Origin: Pseudoxanthomonas sp. CF385 | GTDB lineage: Bacteria; Pseudomonadota; Gammaproteobacteria; Xanthomonadales; Xanthomonadaceae | DNA: 64,000 nt | Direction: 5' to 3' | Assembly: GCF_900104255.1 (NCBI RefSeq) | Contig: NZ_FNKZ01000001.1 | Location: 2,138,001-2,202,000 of the forward strand | Shown here: positions 44,071-52,569 of the stretch, piece after piece | Position numbering within the stretch: the first letter of the stretch is position 1 | How the letters are laid out: each line of letters opens with the position of its first letter | The notes under the pieces: model-generated | What the model saw: only the letters and a program-made list of their open reading frames with translations | Database searches by the model: none | What the model was told of the DNA's origin: nothing | Position numbers and translations under genes: made by a program

Positions 44071-44823
44071 ATGACACGCGACACTTCGCATCGAGACGCA
44101 AACAAGGATCCCATCACCGGCGCACCGGGCTCGCACCCGGTCGGTGTGGGCGTAGGAGGCGTAGCGGGCGGCGTGGCCGCAGGCGCGTTGGCCGGCACGG
44201 TGTTCGGGCCCATCGGCACGCTCATCGGCGCTGCGGCGGGCACGATCGCGGGCGCCGCTGCCGGGAAGGGCGTGGCGGAGCGTATCGACCCCACCGGTGA
44301 AGTCGACTACTGGCGCGATAACGCGCCGACGCGTCCGTACTACTCCGGCGAGCACGACTTCCAGCGCGACTACGCCGGTGTCTACCAGGCGGGCGCGGTC
44401 GCCCGTGGCGAGTATCCCGACGAATCTTGGGACGCCGCCGAACGCCGCCTGCAGGCGAGCTGGGATTCGCAGCGTGGCGACTCGCGCCTGGATTGGGAAC
44501 GCGCGCGGCCCGCCGCCCAGGATGCCTGGGAACGCGCCGACCGGACCTACAGCGCGTACGCCTGGAGCGACGACACCTACGCACGCCGCTTCGAGAACGC
44601 CGAGTACAAGGAAGACGGCGATGCGTTCGACGACTACCGTCCCGCTTACCGCTACGGCACGTATGCACGCAGCGAGTATGCGGATCGCGAATGGGACGAC
44701 AGCCTGGCGTCCGACCTGGAGCAGGGCTGGGACCGCTTCAAGGGTGCGTCGCGCCTGGGCTGGGAACGCGCCAAGCACGCGGTCGCGGACGCGTTCACGC
44801 TGGACCGCCAGCGTCCGCACTGA
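44071..44823 (+). CDS. Glycine-zipper protein with repeated SRLxWERA motif
   Basis: The product is 250 aa. Residues about 25-65 are a glycine zipper (GVGVGGVAGGVAAGALAGT, GTIAGAAAGKG), two membrane-inserting helices. The rest is acidic and aromatic (Tyr/Trp/Asp/Arg), with the motif SRLDWERA repeated as SRLGWERA near the end and DWxxAERRLQASW related. No signal peptide. Such zipper proteins are commonly stress-induced membrane proteins. Ribosome-binding site GAGGA. Confidence 0.72.
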   Translation: MTRDTSHRDANKDPITGAPGSHPVGVGVGGVAGGVAAGALAGTVFGPIGTLIGAAAGTIAGAAAGKGVAERIDPTGEVDYWRDNAPTRPYYSGEHDFQRDYAGVYQAGAVARGEYPDESWDAAERRLQASWDSQRGDSRLDWERARPAAQDAWERADRTYSAYAWSDDTYARRFENAEYKEDGDAFDDYRPAYRYGTYARSEYADREWDDSLASDLEQGWDRFKGASRLGWERAKHAVADAFTLDRQRPH

Positions 44824-44833
44824 TTCGCCAGGA

Positions 44834-44862
44834 CGCGTGCCGCCTTCGGAGGGTGGCACGCG
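44834..44862 (+). terminator. Intercistronic hairpin
   Basis: CGCGTGCC (44834-44841) pairs with GGCACGCG (44855-44862), with an inner CCT/AGG pair closing a TCGG loop. It lies just after the glycine-zipper stop and before the ribosome-binding site of the next gene. No T-run; may attenuate or protect mRNA. Confidence 0.5.
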
Positions 44863-44880
44863 CCGGACAAGGAGGAAACC

Positions 44881-45282
44881 ATGACAGCACTGCCCGAAGA
44901 TGCCCTGGTCGTCGTTGCCGATGGCGAAGGGGCGCGCGTTTTCCGCAATCGCGGGGAGAAGGGGGCCATCTCCCTTCACCAGTACGAGTTGCTCGAACTT
45001 GTGAACCTCAACGACGATGGCCCCGCGGGCAGCATGCCCGGGGAGTCCACCAGCCGACAGCTGGATGAAGCGACGTTCGCGAAGCAACTGGCGAAAGGGC
45101 TCAATGACGCGGCGCTCAAGCAGCAGTACGCACACCTGATTCTCGTTGCCGATCCGAAGACGCTCGGACGCGTGCGTCCGTTGCTGCACAAGGAAGCCAC
45201 GCAGCGCATCGTCGCGGAAGTCGGCAAGGATCTCACCAACGTGCCGCTGGAAGACATCGAGCGCACCTTGGCCGCGGCATGA
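44881..45282 (+). CDS. Host-attachment-family protein (PF10116-like)
   Basis: The product is 133 aa. It opens with VVVADGEGARVFRNRGEKG, the characteristic first strand of the family named after a Rhizobium attachment protein, and has the C-terminal AHLILVADPKTLGRVRPLL and VGKDLTNVPLEDIERTL. The fold is related to eRF1 domains; the biochemical role is not settled. The strong GGAGG site starts it at 44881. It overlaps the thioredoxin-like gene by 4 bp. Confidence 0.82.
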   Translation: MTALPEDALVVVADGEGARVFRNRGEKGAISLHQYELLELVNLNDDGPAGSMPGESTSRQLDEATFAKQLAKGLNDAALKQQYAHLILVADPKTLGRVRPLLHKEATQRIVAEVGKDLTNVPLEDIERTLAAA

Positions 45283-45626
45283 GCTACCAGGCGCGCTACG
45301 CCGTCACGGATCCCCTGCGTTCCAACGTGGACCGTATGGGCGGTGTCGTCGTGCTCGAGTTCGGCGCGCCATGGTGCGGGCACTGCCAGGCGGCGCAGCC
45401 CGCGTTGCGCGACGCGCTGCAGGCGCATCCCGACATCACCCACATCAAGATCGAAGACGGCAAGGGCAAACCACTGGGCCGCTCCTTCGGCGTCCGGCTC
45501 TGGCCGACGGTCATCGTCCTGGAGCAGGGCACCGAGATCGCACGCGCGGTGCGCCCGGTGGGCGAGCAGGACCTCTCGCCGGTGACCCGCGCGCTTTCGG
45601 CGCAGGCCGGCATCGCGCCGGTCTGA
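45279..45626 (+). CDS. Thioredoxin-like protein
   Basis: The product is 115 aa. The redox site WCGHC lies in EFGAPWCGHCQAAQP (residues about 32-36), with cis-proline WPTVIVL downstream. The CGHC dipeptide is the more oxidising, PDI-like version rather than the CGPC of housekeeping thioredoxins. Cytoplasmic (no signal peptide). Coupled to the preceding gene by an ATGA overlap. Confidence 0.88.
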   Translation: MSYQARYAVTDPLRSNVDRMGGVVVLEFGAPWCGHCQAAQPALRDALQAHPDITHIKIEDGKGKPLGRSFGVRLWPTVIVLEQGTEIARAVRPVGEQDLSPVTRALSAQAGIAPV

Positions 45627-45640
45627 CGCCTCCCCTCCGT

Positions 45641-45659
45641 CCGCGCGGCTTGCGCGCGG
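45641..45659 (+). terminator. GC-rich hairpin before katE
   Basis: CCGCGCG (45641-45647) pairs with CGCGCGG (45653-45659) around a 5-base loop, between the thioredoxin-like stop and the catalase ATG. No T-run. Confidence 0.4.
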
Positions 45660-45690
45660 GCACCCGAACACCTGAGCACAGGGATGCACG

Positions 45691-47787
45691 ATGGCCACAC
45701 AGAAGAAGCCCGCCAAACCCTCGAAGAAGCCCGGCGCGCCGACATCGCCGCGGGGGGCTGGAGACGAGCGCCATGACATGGCCGGAGGCAGCCACCCGCC
45801 ACTGACCACCAACCAGGGCATCCCGGTTGCGGACAATCAGAATTCCCTGCGTGCGGCCGCAGGTGGCCCGACGTTGCTCGAGGACTTCATCCTCCGGGAA
45901 AAGATCACCCACTTCGACCATGAGCGCATCCCGGAGCGGATCGTCCATGCCCGCGGCACCGCGGCGCACGGATACTTCGAGCTGAAGAAATCGCTAGGCA
46001 AGTACACCACCGCCAAGGTGCTCACCGAGGTGGGTGTACGCACGCCGGTGTTCACCCGGTTCTCGACCGTCGCCGGCGGCGCCGGATCGGTGGACACGCC
46101 GCGCGACGTGCGCGGCTTCGCGGTCAAGTTCTACACCAGCGAGGGGAACTGGGACCTGGTCGGCAACAACATCCCCGTGTTCTTCATCCAGGACGCGATG
46201 AAGTTCCCCGACGTCGTCCACTCGGTGAAGATGGAGCCCGACCGCGCGTTTCCGCAGGCCGCGAGCGCGCACGACACGTTCTGGGACTTCGTGTCGCTGA
46301 CGCCGGAAACGATGCACATGATCATGTGGGCGATGAGCGATCGCACGCTGCCGCGGTCGCTGCGGACCATCGAAGGCTTCGGTGTGCACAGCTTCCGTCT
46401 GCTGGACGGGGCAGGGCGGTCGACATTCGTCAAGTTCCATTGGCGTCCCGTGCTCGGCATCCAATCGACGGTATGGGACGAGGCGCTGAAGCTCCAGGCC
46501 GCCGACAACGATTTCCACCGCCGGGATCTGTTCGAAGCCATCGAAGCCGGCGCGTTCCCGGCCTGGGACCTCGGCGTGCAGGTGTTCACGGAAGAACAGG
46601 CCGCGGAGTTCCCGTTCGATCACCTCGACCCGACCAAACTGATCCCCGAAGAGACGATCCCGCTGACGATCATCGGCCGCATGGTGCTGGATCGCTGGCC
46701 GGACAATTTCTTCGCCGAGACCGAACAGGTCGCGTACTGTCCCGCCAACATCGTGCCCGGCATCGACTTCAGCGACGATCCGCTGCTGCAGGGCAGGCTG
46801 TTCTCCTATCTGGACACGCAGCTCTCGCGACTGGGCGGGCCCAACTTCCACCAGATTCCGATCAACGCGCCGAAGTGCCCGTTCGCCAACCTCCAGCGCG
46901 ACGGACACATGCAGATGGCCGTACCGAAGGGCCGGGTGAACTACGAACCCAGTTCGCTGCAGGCGGATTCCCCCCGCGAGACGCCACGCGGCTTCAGGAG
47001 CCATGCCACACCGGTGGACGCCGGCGGCAAACAGCGGATCCGGCCCGAATCCTTCGCCGATCACTACAGCCAGGCACGCCTGTTCTTCCGCAGCCAGAGC
47101 AAGCACGAGCAGGCGCATATCGCCTCCGCGCTGGTGTTCGAGCTGTCCAAGGTGCAGACGCCCCATGTGCGCGACGCGATCGTGGGTCACCTCCGTCACG
47201 TGGACATGGCGCTGGCGGAGCGGGTGGCCAACGGACTCGGCATGGCGCAGCTGCCCGAGGCGCCGCCCGCGTCCGTCGCACCGAAGGACATGCCCCCTTC
47301 ACCCGCGTTGCGCATCATCGACCGGATGCGCGACACCCTCGAGGGTCGCGTCGTCGGCCTCCTGGTCGATGAAGATTCCGACGCGGCCGTCATCAAGGCG
47401 TTGCGCAAGGCCATCGAACGCGAAGGGGCCACGGCCAAGATCGTAGCGCCGCGCGTCGGCGGGGCCACGCTCGACGATGGCACGTTGCTGCCGGCCGATG
47501 GCCAGCTGGCCGGAACGCCATCGGTGGTGTTCGACGCCATCGCCCTCCTGCTGGCCGACGATGCCGGCAAGCGCCTGGCGAAGGAGGCCGCCGCGGTCGA
47601 CTTCGTACGCGATGCGTTCGGTCACCTCAAGGCGATCGCGGCCGACACCGGCGCGCAGGCCGTGCTCAAGGCGGCCGGCATCGGGCGCGATGCCGGCGTG
47701 ATCGACGCCGACCTGACCGAGGCCTTCCTCACGGCGGCACGGACCCGCCAGTGGGACCGGGAGAAAAAGATCCGGACGCTCGCCTGA
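45691..47787 (+). CDS. katE: Large-subunit catalase (HPII/KatE type)
   Basis: Heme hydroperoxidase converting hydrogen peroxide to water and oxygen. The 698-aa product is the large-subunit form: a lysine/proline-rich N-terminal arm, catalytic His86 ([13 protein letters not shown]), the distal Asn in GNWDLVGNN, proximal heme ligand Tyr373 ([14 protein letters not shown]), and a C-terminal DJ-1/PfpI-like flavodoxin-fold domain (about 545-695: [19 protein letters not shown]). In this family such catalases are stationary-phase or stress-induced, which suits the surrounding block. Confidence 0.96.
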   Translation: MATQKKPAKPSKKPGAPTSPRGAGDERHDMAGGSHPPLTTNQGIPVADNQNSLRAAAGGPTLLEDFILREKITHFDHERIPERIVHARGTAAHGYFELKKSLGKYTTAKVLTEVGVRTPVFTRFSTVAGGAGSVDTPRDVRGFAVKFYTSEGNWDLVGNNIPVFFIQDAMKFPDVVHSVKMEPDRAFPQAASAHDTFWDFVSLTPETMHMIMWAMSDRTLPRSLRTIEGFGVHSFRLLDGAGRSTFVKFHWRPVLGIQSTVWDEALKLQAADNDFHRRDLFEAIEAGAFPAWDLGVQVFTEEQAAEFPFDHLDPTKLIPEETIPLTIIGRMVLDRWPDNFFAETEQVAYCPANIVPGIDFSDDPLLQGRLFSYLDTQLSRLGGPNFHQIPINAPKCPFANLQRDGHMQMAVPKGRVNYEPSSLQADSPRETPRGFRSHATPVDAGGKQRIRPESFADHYSQARLFFRSQSKHEQAHIASALVFELSKVQTPHVRDAIVGHLRHVDMALAERVANGLGMAQLPEAPPASVAPKDMPPSPALRIIDRMRDTLEGRVVGLLVDEDSDAAVIKALRKAIEREGATAKIVAPRVGGATLDDGTLLPADGQLAGTPSVVFDAIALLLADDAGKRLAKEAAAVDFVRDAFGHLKAIAADTGAQAVLKAAGIGRDAGVIDADLTEAFLTAARTRQWDREKKIRTLA

Positions 47788-47832
47788 CGGGCACAGCACA
47801 GCGAACACCCCCTTCGACATCGTGAGGACCGC

Positions 47833-48090
47833 ATGGACAATCTGACCGCCGGCTACACCTTCCTCGGCTTCTTCCTGTTCGCCCTGGGCCTCGTGCTCTC
47901 CGTCCTCTGGATCCTGGTGCCGTTCGCGGTGTTCGGGATCAAGGGTCTGCTGCGGCGGCAGATCGAGGAGCAGCGCAGGACCAACGAGCTGCTGGCCACC
48001 GTGGCGCAGCGGCAGCAGATCGTGGCCGACCACTATGCCGCCGCGCCCGCGACGGTGATCCGCGAACGGCCCGTGGTGCCGCCGCTCTGA
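47833..48090 (+). CDS. Small membrane protein with cytoplasmic coiled coil, 85 aa
   Basis: One long or two short hydrophobic helices (TFLGFFLFALGLVLSVLW, ILVPFAVFGIKGLL), followed by a Gln/Arg/Glu-rich helix (RRQIEEQRRTNELLATVAQ) and a Pro-ended tail. 45 bp after katE on the same strand, perhaps co-expressed. No family recognised. Confidence 0.65.
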   Translation: MDNLTAGYTFLGFFLFALGLVLSVLWILVPFAVFGIKGLLRRQIEEQRRTNELLATVAQRQQIVADHYAAAPATVIRERPVVPPL

Positions 48091-48114
48091 GTCTGGTTCC
48101 TGTTGAAGGACGCT

Positions 48115-48297
48115 TTACTTCGGCACGCTTTCGCGCGCGCCCGGATAGTCCTTCTCGGGATCCGGCCGATCGGTCCGGGGTTCATCGGGCTGGTCGTGAT
48201 CCTTCCATTGCGCCTTGTCGTTGCGGTGCTTGTCCGGCGTGTGCGCCTTCTGGCCGTCGCTATGCGGGTTGGGCTTGTGGGTGAGAGGCTGGCTCAT
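48115..48297 (-). CDS. Very hydrophilic small protein, 60 aa
   Basis: Starts MSQPLTHKPNPHSDGQK and is almost entirely Asp, Lys, Pro, His, Glu, Gln and Arg (HDQPDEPRTDRPDPEKDYPG). Predicted fully disordered, hydrophilin-like. ATG at 48297 behind AGGTGAT. Antisense-oriented between two plus-strand genes. Composition like the 60-aa protein at 40044-40226. Function inferred only loosely as stress-related. Confidence 0.55.
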   Translation of the reverse strand: MSQPLTHKPNPHSDGQKAHTPDKHRNDKAQWKDHDQPDEPRTDRPDPEKDYPGARESVPK

Positions 48298-48434
48298 GGT
48301 GATCACCTGTGCGTGTCGACGCCTCGATTGCAGCGCCGGACCGGTGATCAGGGCGTGAGGCGAGGCGCGTTCCATTCACTCCGTGCTCACCCGCTGCGCG
48401 CGAAAACCATCGCCATCGAAGCGAGGATGCATGC

Positions 48435-50117
48435 ATGACGACGACGTCTCCAGGCGCGGGGGAGGGCAAGCTGCCACGCCGTGCGGCGATCCTGCGGTTC
48501 CTGTTCCGCTACCGGAAATCCGGGGTGTTCAACGGCCTGTCGCTGGAACCGACGATGCTGGACGAGGACGTGGTCGAAGAGGGGAGCCCCGAAAAGTTCG
48601 CCGACGAACTGGAAGCGCTCGGCCCGACCTTCGTGAAGCTGGGCCAGATGCTGTCCACGCGCCCCGACCTCGTACCCGGCCCCTATGCGGTAGCGCTGGA
48701 GCGCATGCAGGAAGACGTCACGCCGGTCCCGTTCGAGGTGATCCGCGAGCAGGTCGAAGACGCGCTGGGGGTCCGCATCAGCAAGGCGTACGCAAGTTTC
48801 GATGAAACGCCGCTCGGATCGGCGTCGCTCGCGCAGGTCCATCGCGCGACCTTGCGGGATGGTCGTGAGGTCGCGGTCAAGGTGCAACGCCCCGGCGTGG
48901 CCCAGCAGCTGATGGCGGACCTCGAGTTGCTGCGGGGCATCACCGGCACGGCGGATCGGTTCACCGACGTCGGCCGGCATGTGCGGTTCTCGGAATGGCT
49001 GAGCGAGTTCTCGCGCTCGCTCACCGCGGAGCTGGACTACGTCGCCGAGGCGGAGAACCTGGAGCGCTTCAGGACACATCTGGCGCCGTTCCGCCAGCTG
49101 TGGGTCCCGTCGCCCGTCTGGGATTACACGGGCAAGCGCGTATTGACGATGGAATTGGCCAACGGGCGGCGCGTCGACCAGATCTCCGGCCTGCGCCGGA
49201 CGGAGCAGGGCATGACGCCGCTGGCGGAGGACCTGCTGCGCGGCTACCTGGATCAGGTATTCGTGCACGGCGAAATCCACGCCGACCCGCACCCCGGCAA
49301 CCTGCGGGTGACCGAGGACGGGCGCCTGGCCATCTTCGACCTGGGCATGGTGGCCAACGTGCCACCGCGCCAGCGCGACCGCTTGCTCAAGCTGCTGTTC
49401 GCCGCCGTCGATGGCCGCGGCGAGCAGGTCGCCGAGGAGTGCATCGCGCTGGGCATCCGGCTGGAGGATTACGACGAGCCGCGGTTCCTGCGCGAAGTCG
49501 GCCAGCTGATCGCCCGCTACGGCGCCCATCAGGCCTCGATGTCGGAGGGCAGGGTAGTGCTGGACCTGGTCCGGATCGCCACCCAATGCGGGCTGCGTCC
49601 GCCGCCGGAGCTCAGCCTGCTGGGCAAGACGTTGCTCAACCTGGATTCGGCCTGCCAGTTGCTGGCACCGGACCTCGACACGCAGCGCGTGGTCGAAGAC
49701 CAGTTGCAGCATGTGATGCGCGCACGCCTGCGCAAGTCGCTGTCCTCGCCGAGCCTCGCCAGCGAACTGATGGAGGTGCAGGCGCTGTTGCGCGATGGAC
49801 CCCGCAAACTGTCCGACATCCTGTCGCTGGTGGCCGAGAACCGCTTCCAGATGCGCGTCACCGGGCTGGAGGAATCCCGGCTGATGGAGAATCTGCAGAA
49901 GATCGCCAACCGCATTTCGGTGGGCGTGATCACGGCGTCGCTGATCCTCGCGTCGGCAATGATGATGCGGGTGCCGTCTTCCCATACGGTCTGGGGTTAC
50001 CCGGTCGTGGCCCTGGTGCTGTTCCTGCTGGGCGTGGCCCTGGGCGCCAGCATCATCGTCAGCTCGCTGCTCAGCGACCACCGGGCAAGAGCCCGCGAGG
50101 AGCGGGGCCCGCGCTGA
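48435..50117 (+). CDS. UbiB/ABC1-family atypical kinase
   Basis: The product is 560 aa. Hallmarks: KxGQ motif (FVKLGQMLSTRPDLVP), the Ala-rich loop of the family (PLGSASLAQVH), ATP-binding lysine in REVAVKVQRPG, HADPHPGNLRV catalytic loop and FDLGMV metal motif. Two C-terminal transmembrane helices (VGVITASLILASAMMM and VVALVLFLLGVALGASIIV) anchor it in the membrane. UbiB proteins support ubiquinone biosynthesis by ATPase activity, but no other ubi gene is near and this may be a paralogue with a lipid-handling role, so no gene symbol is given. Confidence 0.9.
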   Translation: MTTTSPGAGEGKLPRRAAILRFLFRYRKSGVFNGLSLEPTMLDEDVVEEGSPEKFADELEALGPTFVKLGQMLSTRPDLVPGPYAVALERMQEDVTPVPFEVIREQVEDALGVRISKAYASFDETPLGSASLAQVHRATLRDGREVAVKVQRPGVAQQLMADLELLRGITGTADRFTDVGRHVRFSEWLSEFSRSLTAELDYVAEAENLERFRTHLAPFRQLWVPSPVWDYTGKRVLTMELANGRRVDQISGLRRTEQGMTPLAEDLLRGYLDQVFVHGEIHADPHPGNLRVTEDGRLAIFDLGMVANVPPRQRDRLLKLLFAAVDGRGEQVAEECIALGIRLEDYDEPRFLREVGQLIARYGAHQASMSEGRVVLDLVRIATQCGLRPPPELSLLGKTLLNLDSACQLLAPDLDTQRVVEDQLQHVMRARLRKSLSSPSLASELMEVQALLRDGPRKLSDILSLVAENRFQMRVTGLEESRLMENLQKIANRISVGVITASLILASAMMMRVPSSHTVWGYPVVALVLFLLGVALGASIIVSSLLSDHRARAREERGPR

Positions 50118-50218
50118 CGCCGGCCCTATTCGTTCCCCACAAGTGTAGGCGCCGTTTCACGCGGCCGTGACGCGTCGTGCGGCAGTTTCCCCTCATGACT
50201 TGCATGCAGGGGCCGGTG

Positions 50219-50959
50219 ATGTCCGTTTCAGCGATTATCCTGATCATCGAAGACAACCGAGGCCTGGCCGAGACGGTCGGCACCTATCTCGAGACGCGCG
50301 GCATGGAGGTCGACTACGCCGCAGACGGCGAAGAAGGCTACCGGCTGGCCGCCGAAAACCGCTACGACGCGATCGTCCTCGATGGCCACTTGCCGCGCAT
50401 GGATGGACTGGACGTGGTGCGCACGCTGCGCAACGTGGCGCGCGTGGCGACGCCGATCATCATGGTCACCGGGCGGGACACGCTGGAGGACAAGCTGGCC
50501 GGGCTGGACCAGGGCGTGGACGACTACCTGACCAAGCCGTTCGCCACGCAGGAGCTCGAGGCCCGCTTGACCGCCGTGATCCGGCGCAACAGGAAAGAAC
50601 TGGGGCGCGAGGTGTTGAAGGTCGGCGACCTGTCGTTCGATCCGTCATGCCACCGCATGCGCCGTGGCGACCGGGAACTCGAACTCTCGCCGGTAGCGAC
50701 GAAGCTGCTGAACATCCTCATGCGGGAATCGCCCCGTGTGGTCACCCGGCGCGAGATCGAGCGCGAGATCTGGGGCGACGATCTTCCCGATTCCGACACG
50801 CTGCGCAGCCATCTCTACAACCTGCGCAAGGCCATCGACCGCGGATTCGACGAGCCGCTGCTGCACACCGTGCAGAGTGCGGGCTACCGGCTCGCGGAAA
50901 TCGGCCCGTCCCGCAAGGCGGGGCATGCGGGCGAGTCAGTGGAATCCGCGGCGGCTTGA
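50219..50959 (+). CDS. OmpR-family response regulator without adjacent kinase
   Basis: The product is 246 aa. Receiver domain with acidic pair E11-D12, phospho-acceptor Asp55 (AIVLDGHLPRMDG) and KPF lysine; C-terminal winged-helix DNA-binding domain (about 145-235: SPVATKLLNILMRESPRVV, then SHLYNLRKAIDRGF). I set the start at ATG 50219 behind AGGGG; upstream in-frame ATGs exist. No histidine kinase gene lies beside it, so it is an orphan in this window. It is the last gene before the dif-like site. Confidence 0.92.
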   Translation: MSVSAIILIIEDNRGLAETVGTYLETRGMEVDYAADGEEGYRLAAENRYDAIVLDGHLPRMDGLDVVRTLRNVARVATPIIMVTGRDTLEDKLAGLDQGVDDYLTKPFATQELEARLTAVIRRNRKELGREVLKVGDLSFDPSCHRMRRGDRELELSPVATKLLNILMRESPRVVTRREIEREIWGDDLPDSDTLRSHLYNLRKAIDRGFDEPLLHTVQSAGYRLAEIGPSRKAGHAGESVESAAA

Positions 50960-50988
50960 GGGCGGATTTGAAGCAGGTTTGGAGAGAG

Positions 50989-51015
50989 AAGAGCTGGGCC
51001 TGAGGCCTGGCTCTT
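50989..51015 (+). terminator. Terminator after the OmpR-type gene
   Basis: AAGAGC (50989-50994) pairs with GCTCTT (51010-51015) and GGCC (50997-51000) with GGCC (51004-51007), with a 3-base loop and a TG/TG internal mismatch; a T-rich TCTTCCTATATT follows. Lies 30 bp past the stop. Confidence 0.6.
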
Positions 51016-51025
51016 CCTATATTCA

Positions 51026-51053
51026 ATTTCGCATAATGCCTATTATGTCAAAG
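51026..51053 (+). other. dif: dif-like XerCD recombination site
   Basis: The 28-bp site has a left arm ATTTCGCATAA (E. coli XerC arm GGTGCGCATAA), a 6-bp centre TGCCTA (E. coli TGTATA) and a right arm TTATGTCAAAG (E. coli XerD arm TTATGTTAAAT). The palindromic core GCATAA / TTATG is exact. Genes to its left run mostly rightward and genes to its right all leftward, as expected where replication forks meet. It may be the chromosomal dif or an attachment site left by a dif-integrating element; the adjacent islet favours at least one past integration. Confidence 0.78.
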
Positions 51054-51151
51054 CTCATCCCGGGGGACTGGGGCTGGTGGGCCCAATTGGCCCGTTGGCG
51101 GCTTGCATGGCGATTGAAAGGTTCCCGGTTCATGACATGTAGTCCCACCGC

Positions 51152-51472
51152 ATGCAGCGCCGCCTGAAGCCGGACACCCCGGCCATCATCGAAATCCGTA
51201 CAGATGTTCCGCCGTCCTGGGCGGGCTGGTCGTTCTCGGCCAACGGTCGCCATCTCGTCAGCCCAGATCGGGATCGAATTACGCCAGAACGCCTGGCCGG
51301 ACTTCTATGGCGCAACAGCATGGAACTGCGCCGCGCTGGACTGCGCTCGCGACGCGAAGCGGAGAAGCTGGTTCGACGTGGAACGGTCAAAGTAGTGATC
51401 GTTGACCTGGCCGACTGGCATCTGCGCCACTTCGGAAAAAGGCTGGCTAGAGAACGTTACTCAATCTCTTGA
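51152..51472 (+). CDS. DUF3653-like phage-type protein
   Basis: The product is 106 aa, Arg-rich. The segment WAGWSFSANGRHLVSPDRDRI, then TPERLAGLLWRNSMELRR, matches the W-x-GW-x-F / L-x-SP pattern of DUF3653 proteins known from Xanthomonas filamentous phages (from memory, not searched). No ribosome-binding site is evident. It starts 99 bp from the dif-like site, where such phages integrate, and overlaps the convergent gene by 16 bp. Likely a remnant of an integrated element; a regulatory role is plausible but unproven. Confidence 0.55.
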   Translation: MQRRLKPDTPAIIEIRTDVPPSWAGWSFSANGRHLVSPDRDRITPERLAGLLWRNSMELRRAGLRSRREAEKLVRRGTVKVVIVDLADWHLRHFGKRLARERYSIS

Positions 51473-51951
51473 GCCTTGCGCCAAGCCAAGATGTAGCTCA
51501 ACTGATCTTGCCTCAGATACCTTGGCTTGGCATTCAACTCGTAAGCGCCATCGGCTAGCGCCGCCTCAAATGAAGGTCTTGCCTGCTCATAGCCTGGCAC
51601 GTGGAGACGCTTGATAAGCTCAAGCACTTCCTCCGGCTCAACGAAGCGCTTGTCCGAAAGAAACTCCAGTAGCAGCACCAAACCGTCAGGCCCGATGAAA
51701 CTGTCTAACGGAAGATCTGCCACCGTCGCTTCGTACTTAGCAAAGTAAGCATCTTCATCGTGATAACAAGCATTCTTGGTGCTGGCCCTCGGAGACGCCT
51801 GTCGATGATGTACAAGCCTCAAATTGCTATAAGAACCCTCGACTCTACGAGTAACGGGATCGAGTCGATTGAGCCATTCAACCCAACCATCCTCCACGGA
51901 TGCAATATCTTTGCCACAGGCATCGCATATCCAAGGCGCAATTACTTCCAT
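51457..51951 (-). CDS. Hypothetical protein with N-terminal zinc-ribbon-like CxxC
   Basis: The product is 164 aa. It starts MEVIAPWICDACGKDI with one C-x-x-C pair and a later LRLVHHRQASP and NACYHDED that could complete a metal site. The C-terminal half is helical and acidic. Base composition is clearly more AT-rich than the surrounding genes, a sign of transfer. No family recognised; lies in the dif-adjacent islet. Confidence 0.65.
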   Translation of the reverse strand: MEVIAPWICDACGKDIASVEDGWVEWLNRLDPVTRRVEGSYSNLRLVHHRQASPRASTKNACYHDEDAYFAKYEATVADLPLDSFIGPDGLVLLLEFLSDKRFVEPEEVLELIKRLHVPGYEQARPSFEAALADGAYELNAKPRYLRQDQLSYILAWRKAQEIE

Positions 51952-51979
51952 TGTTTACTCCAATGTAGAAAGAGACTGA

Positions 51980-52393
51980 CTAACCACCACGACAGCGCTG
52001 CCAACCATCGGAGCCCCAAATCTGCTCCCAACCATTCGGAATCTTCCGCATCGCCTGACCACCAATGCATACGATGCCCAAGCGCTTACCCTCGGCGGAC
52101 CCTAGTGGCGGAAGATCAATAACCCTTGTAGACGGCCCAGGCCTGCCGGCAAGGCGAGCTTCGGATCGAATGTGATCGCTTTCGATCTGGTCGCACAACG
52201 ACTTCATCGCCGGATAAGGGTGATTACGAAGCGTCTCGCACTGAAAAGGCGTTGTGTCTTTAGCTGTCGAGTTGAAGTGTGCCTTCGGGGCAGGTCCAAC
52301 TCTAGGCGCGCCCTTCCCTTGTGCAGCTCGCGTTTGCGCGAAGCTCGGCGCCATAACGGCAACCAATATCAATACTGCTATCCCCTTCCCCAT
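51980..52393 (-). CDS. Secreted hypothetical protein, 137 aa
   Basis: The ATG at 52393 is chosen because GGAGG lies 7 bp before it. A signal peptide ends SFAQT near residue 20. The mature part has four Cys (FQCETLRNHPYPAMKSLCDQ; GIVCIGG; WQRCRGG at the end), so probably two disulfides; spacing resembles small DUF4124-type relatives but without the signature. 28 bp upstream of the zinc-ribbon-like gene on the same strand and equally AT-rich. Confidence 0.65.
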   Translation of the reverse strand: MGKGIAVLILVAVMAPSFAQTRAAQGKGAPRVGPAPKAHFNSTAKDTTPFQCETLRNHPYPAMKSLCDQIESDHIRSEARLAGRPGPSTRVIDLPPLGSAEGKRLGIVCIGGQAMRKIPNGWEQIWGSDGWQRCRGG

Positions 52394-52569
52394 TGCCATC
52401 CCTCCATGACGACGGGGCGAGGCTAGCACAGCCCTTTGGCAAGGTGGCAACCATCCTTCGGATCGGCACCCAAAGTGAGCATGACCCTCCGAAGCTCGCT
52501 TTCAACCAGAAAGCGCACGAAGCGTTTCGCGTAGGAGCTATACCTCTACTGGCGTGGACGCATCGGGTG

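Noticed and set aside
43833..44300. Plus-strand frame between the ferritin-like and glycine-zipper genes
   Set aside because: Arg/His-rich shadow overlapping the glycine-zipper gene in another frame, without ribosome-binding site or motif.
52523..52533. Second complete dif site at the right edge of the islet
   Set aside because: Only about 8 of 11 bases fit the XerC arm and the XerD arm is not recognisable, so it is mentioned as a possible relic but not listed as a feature.
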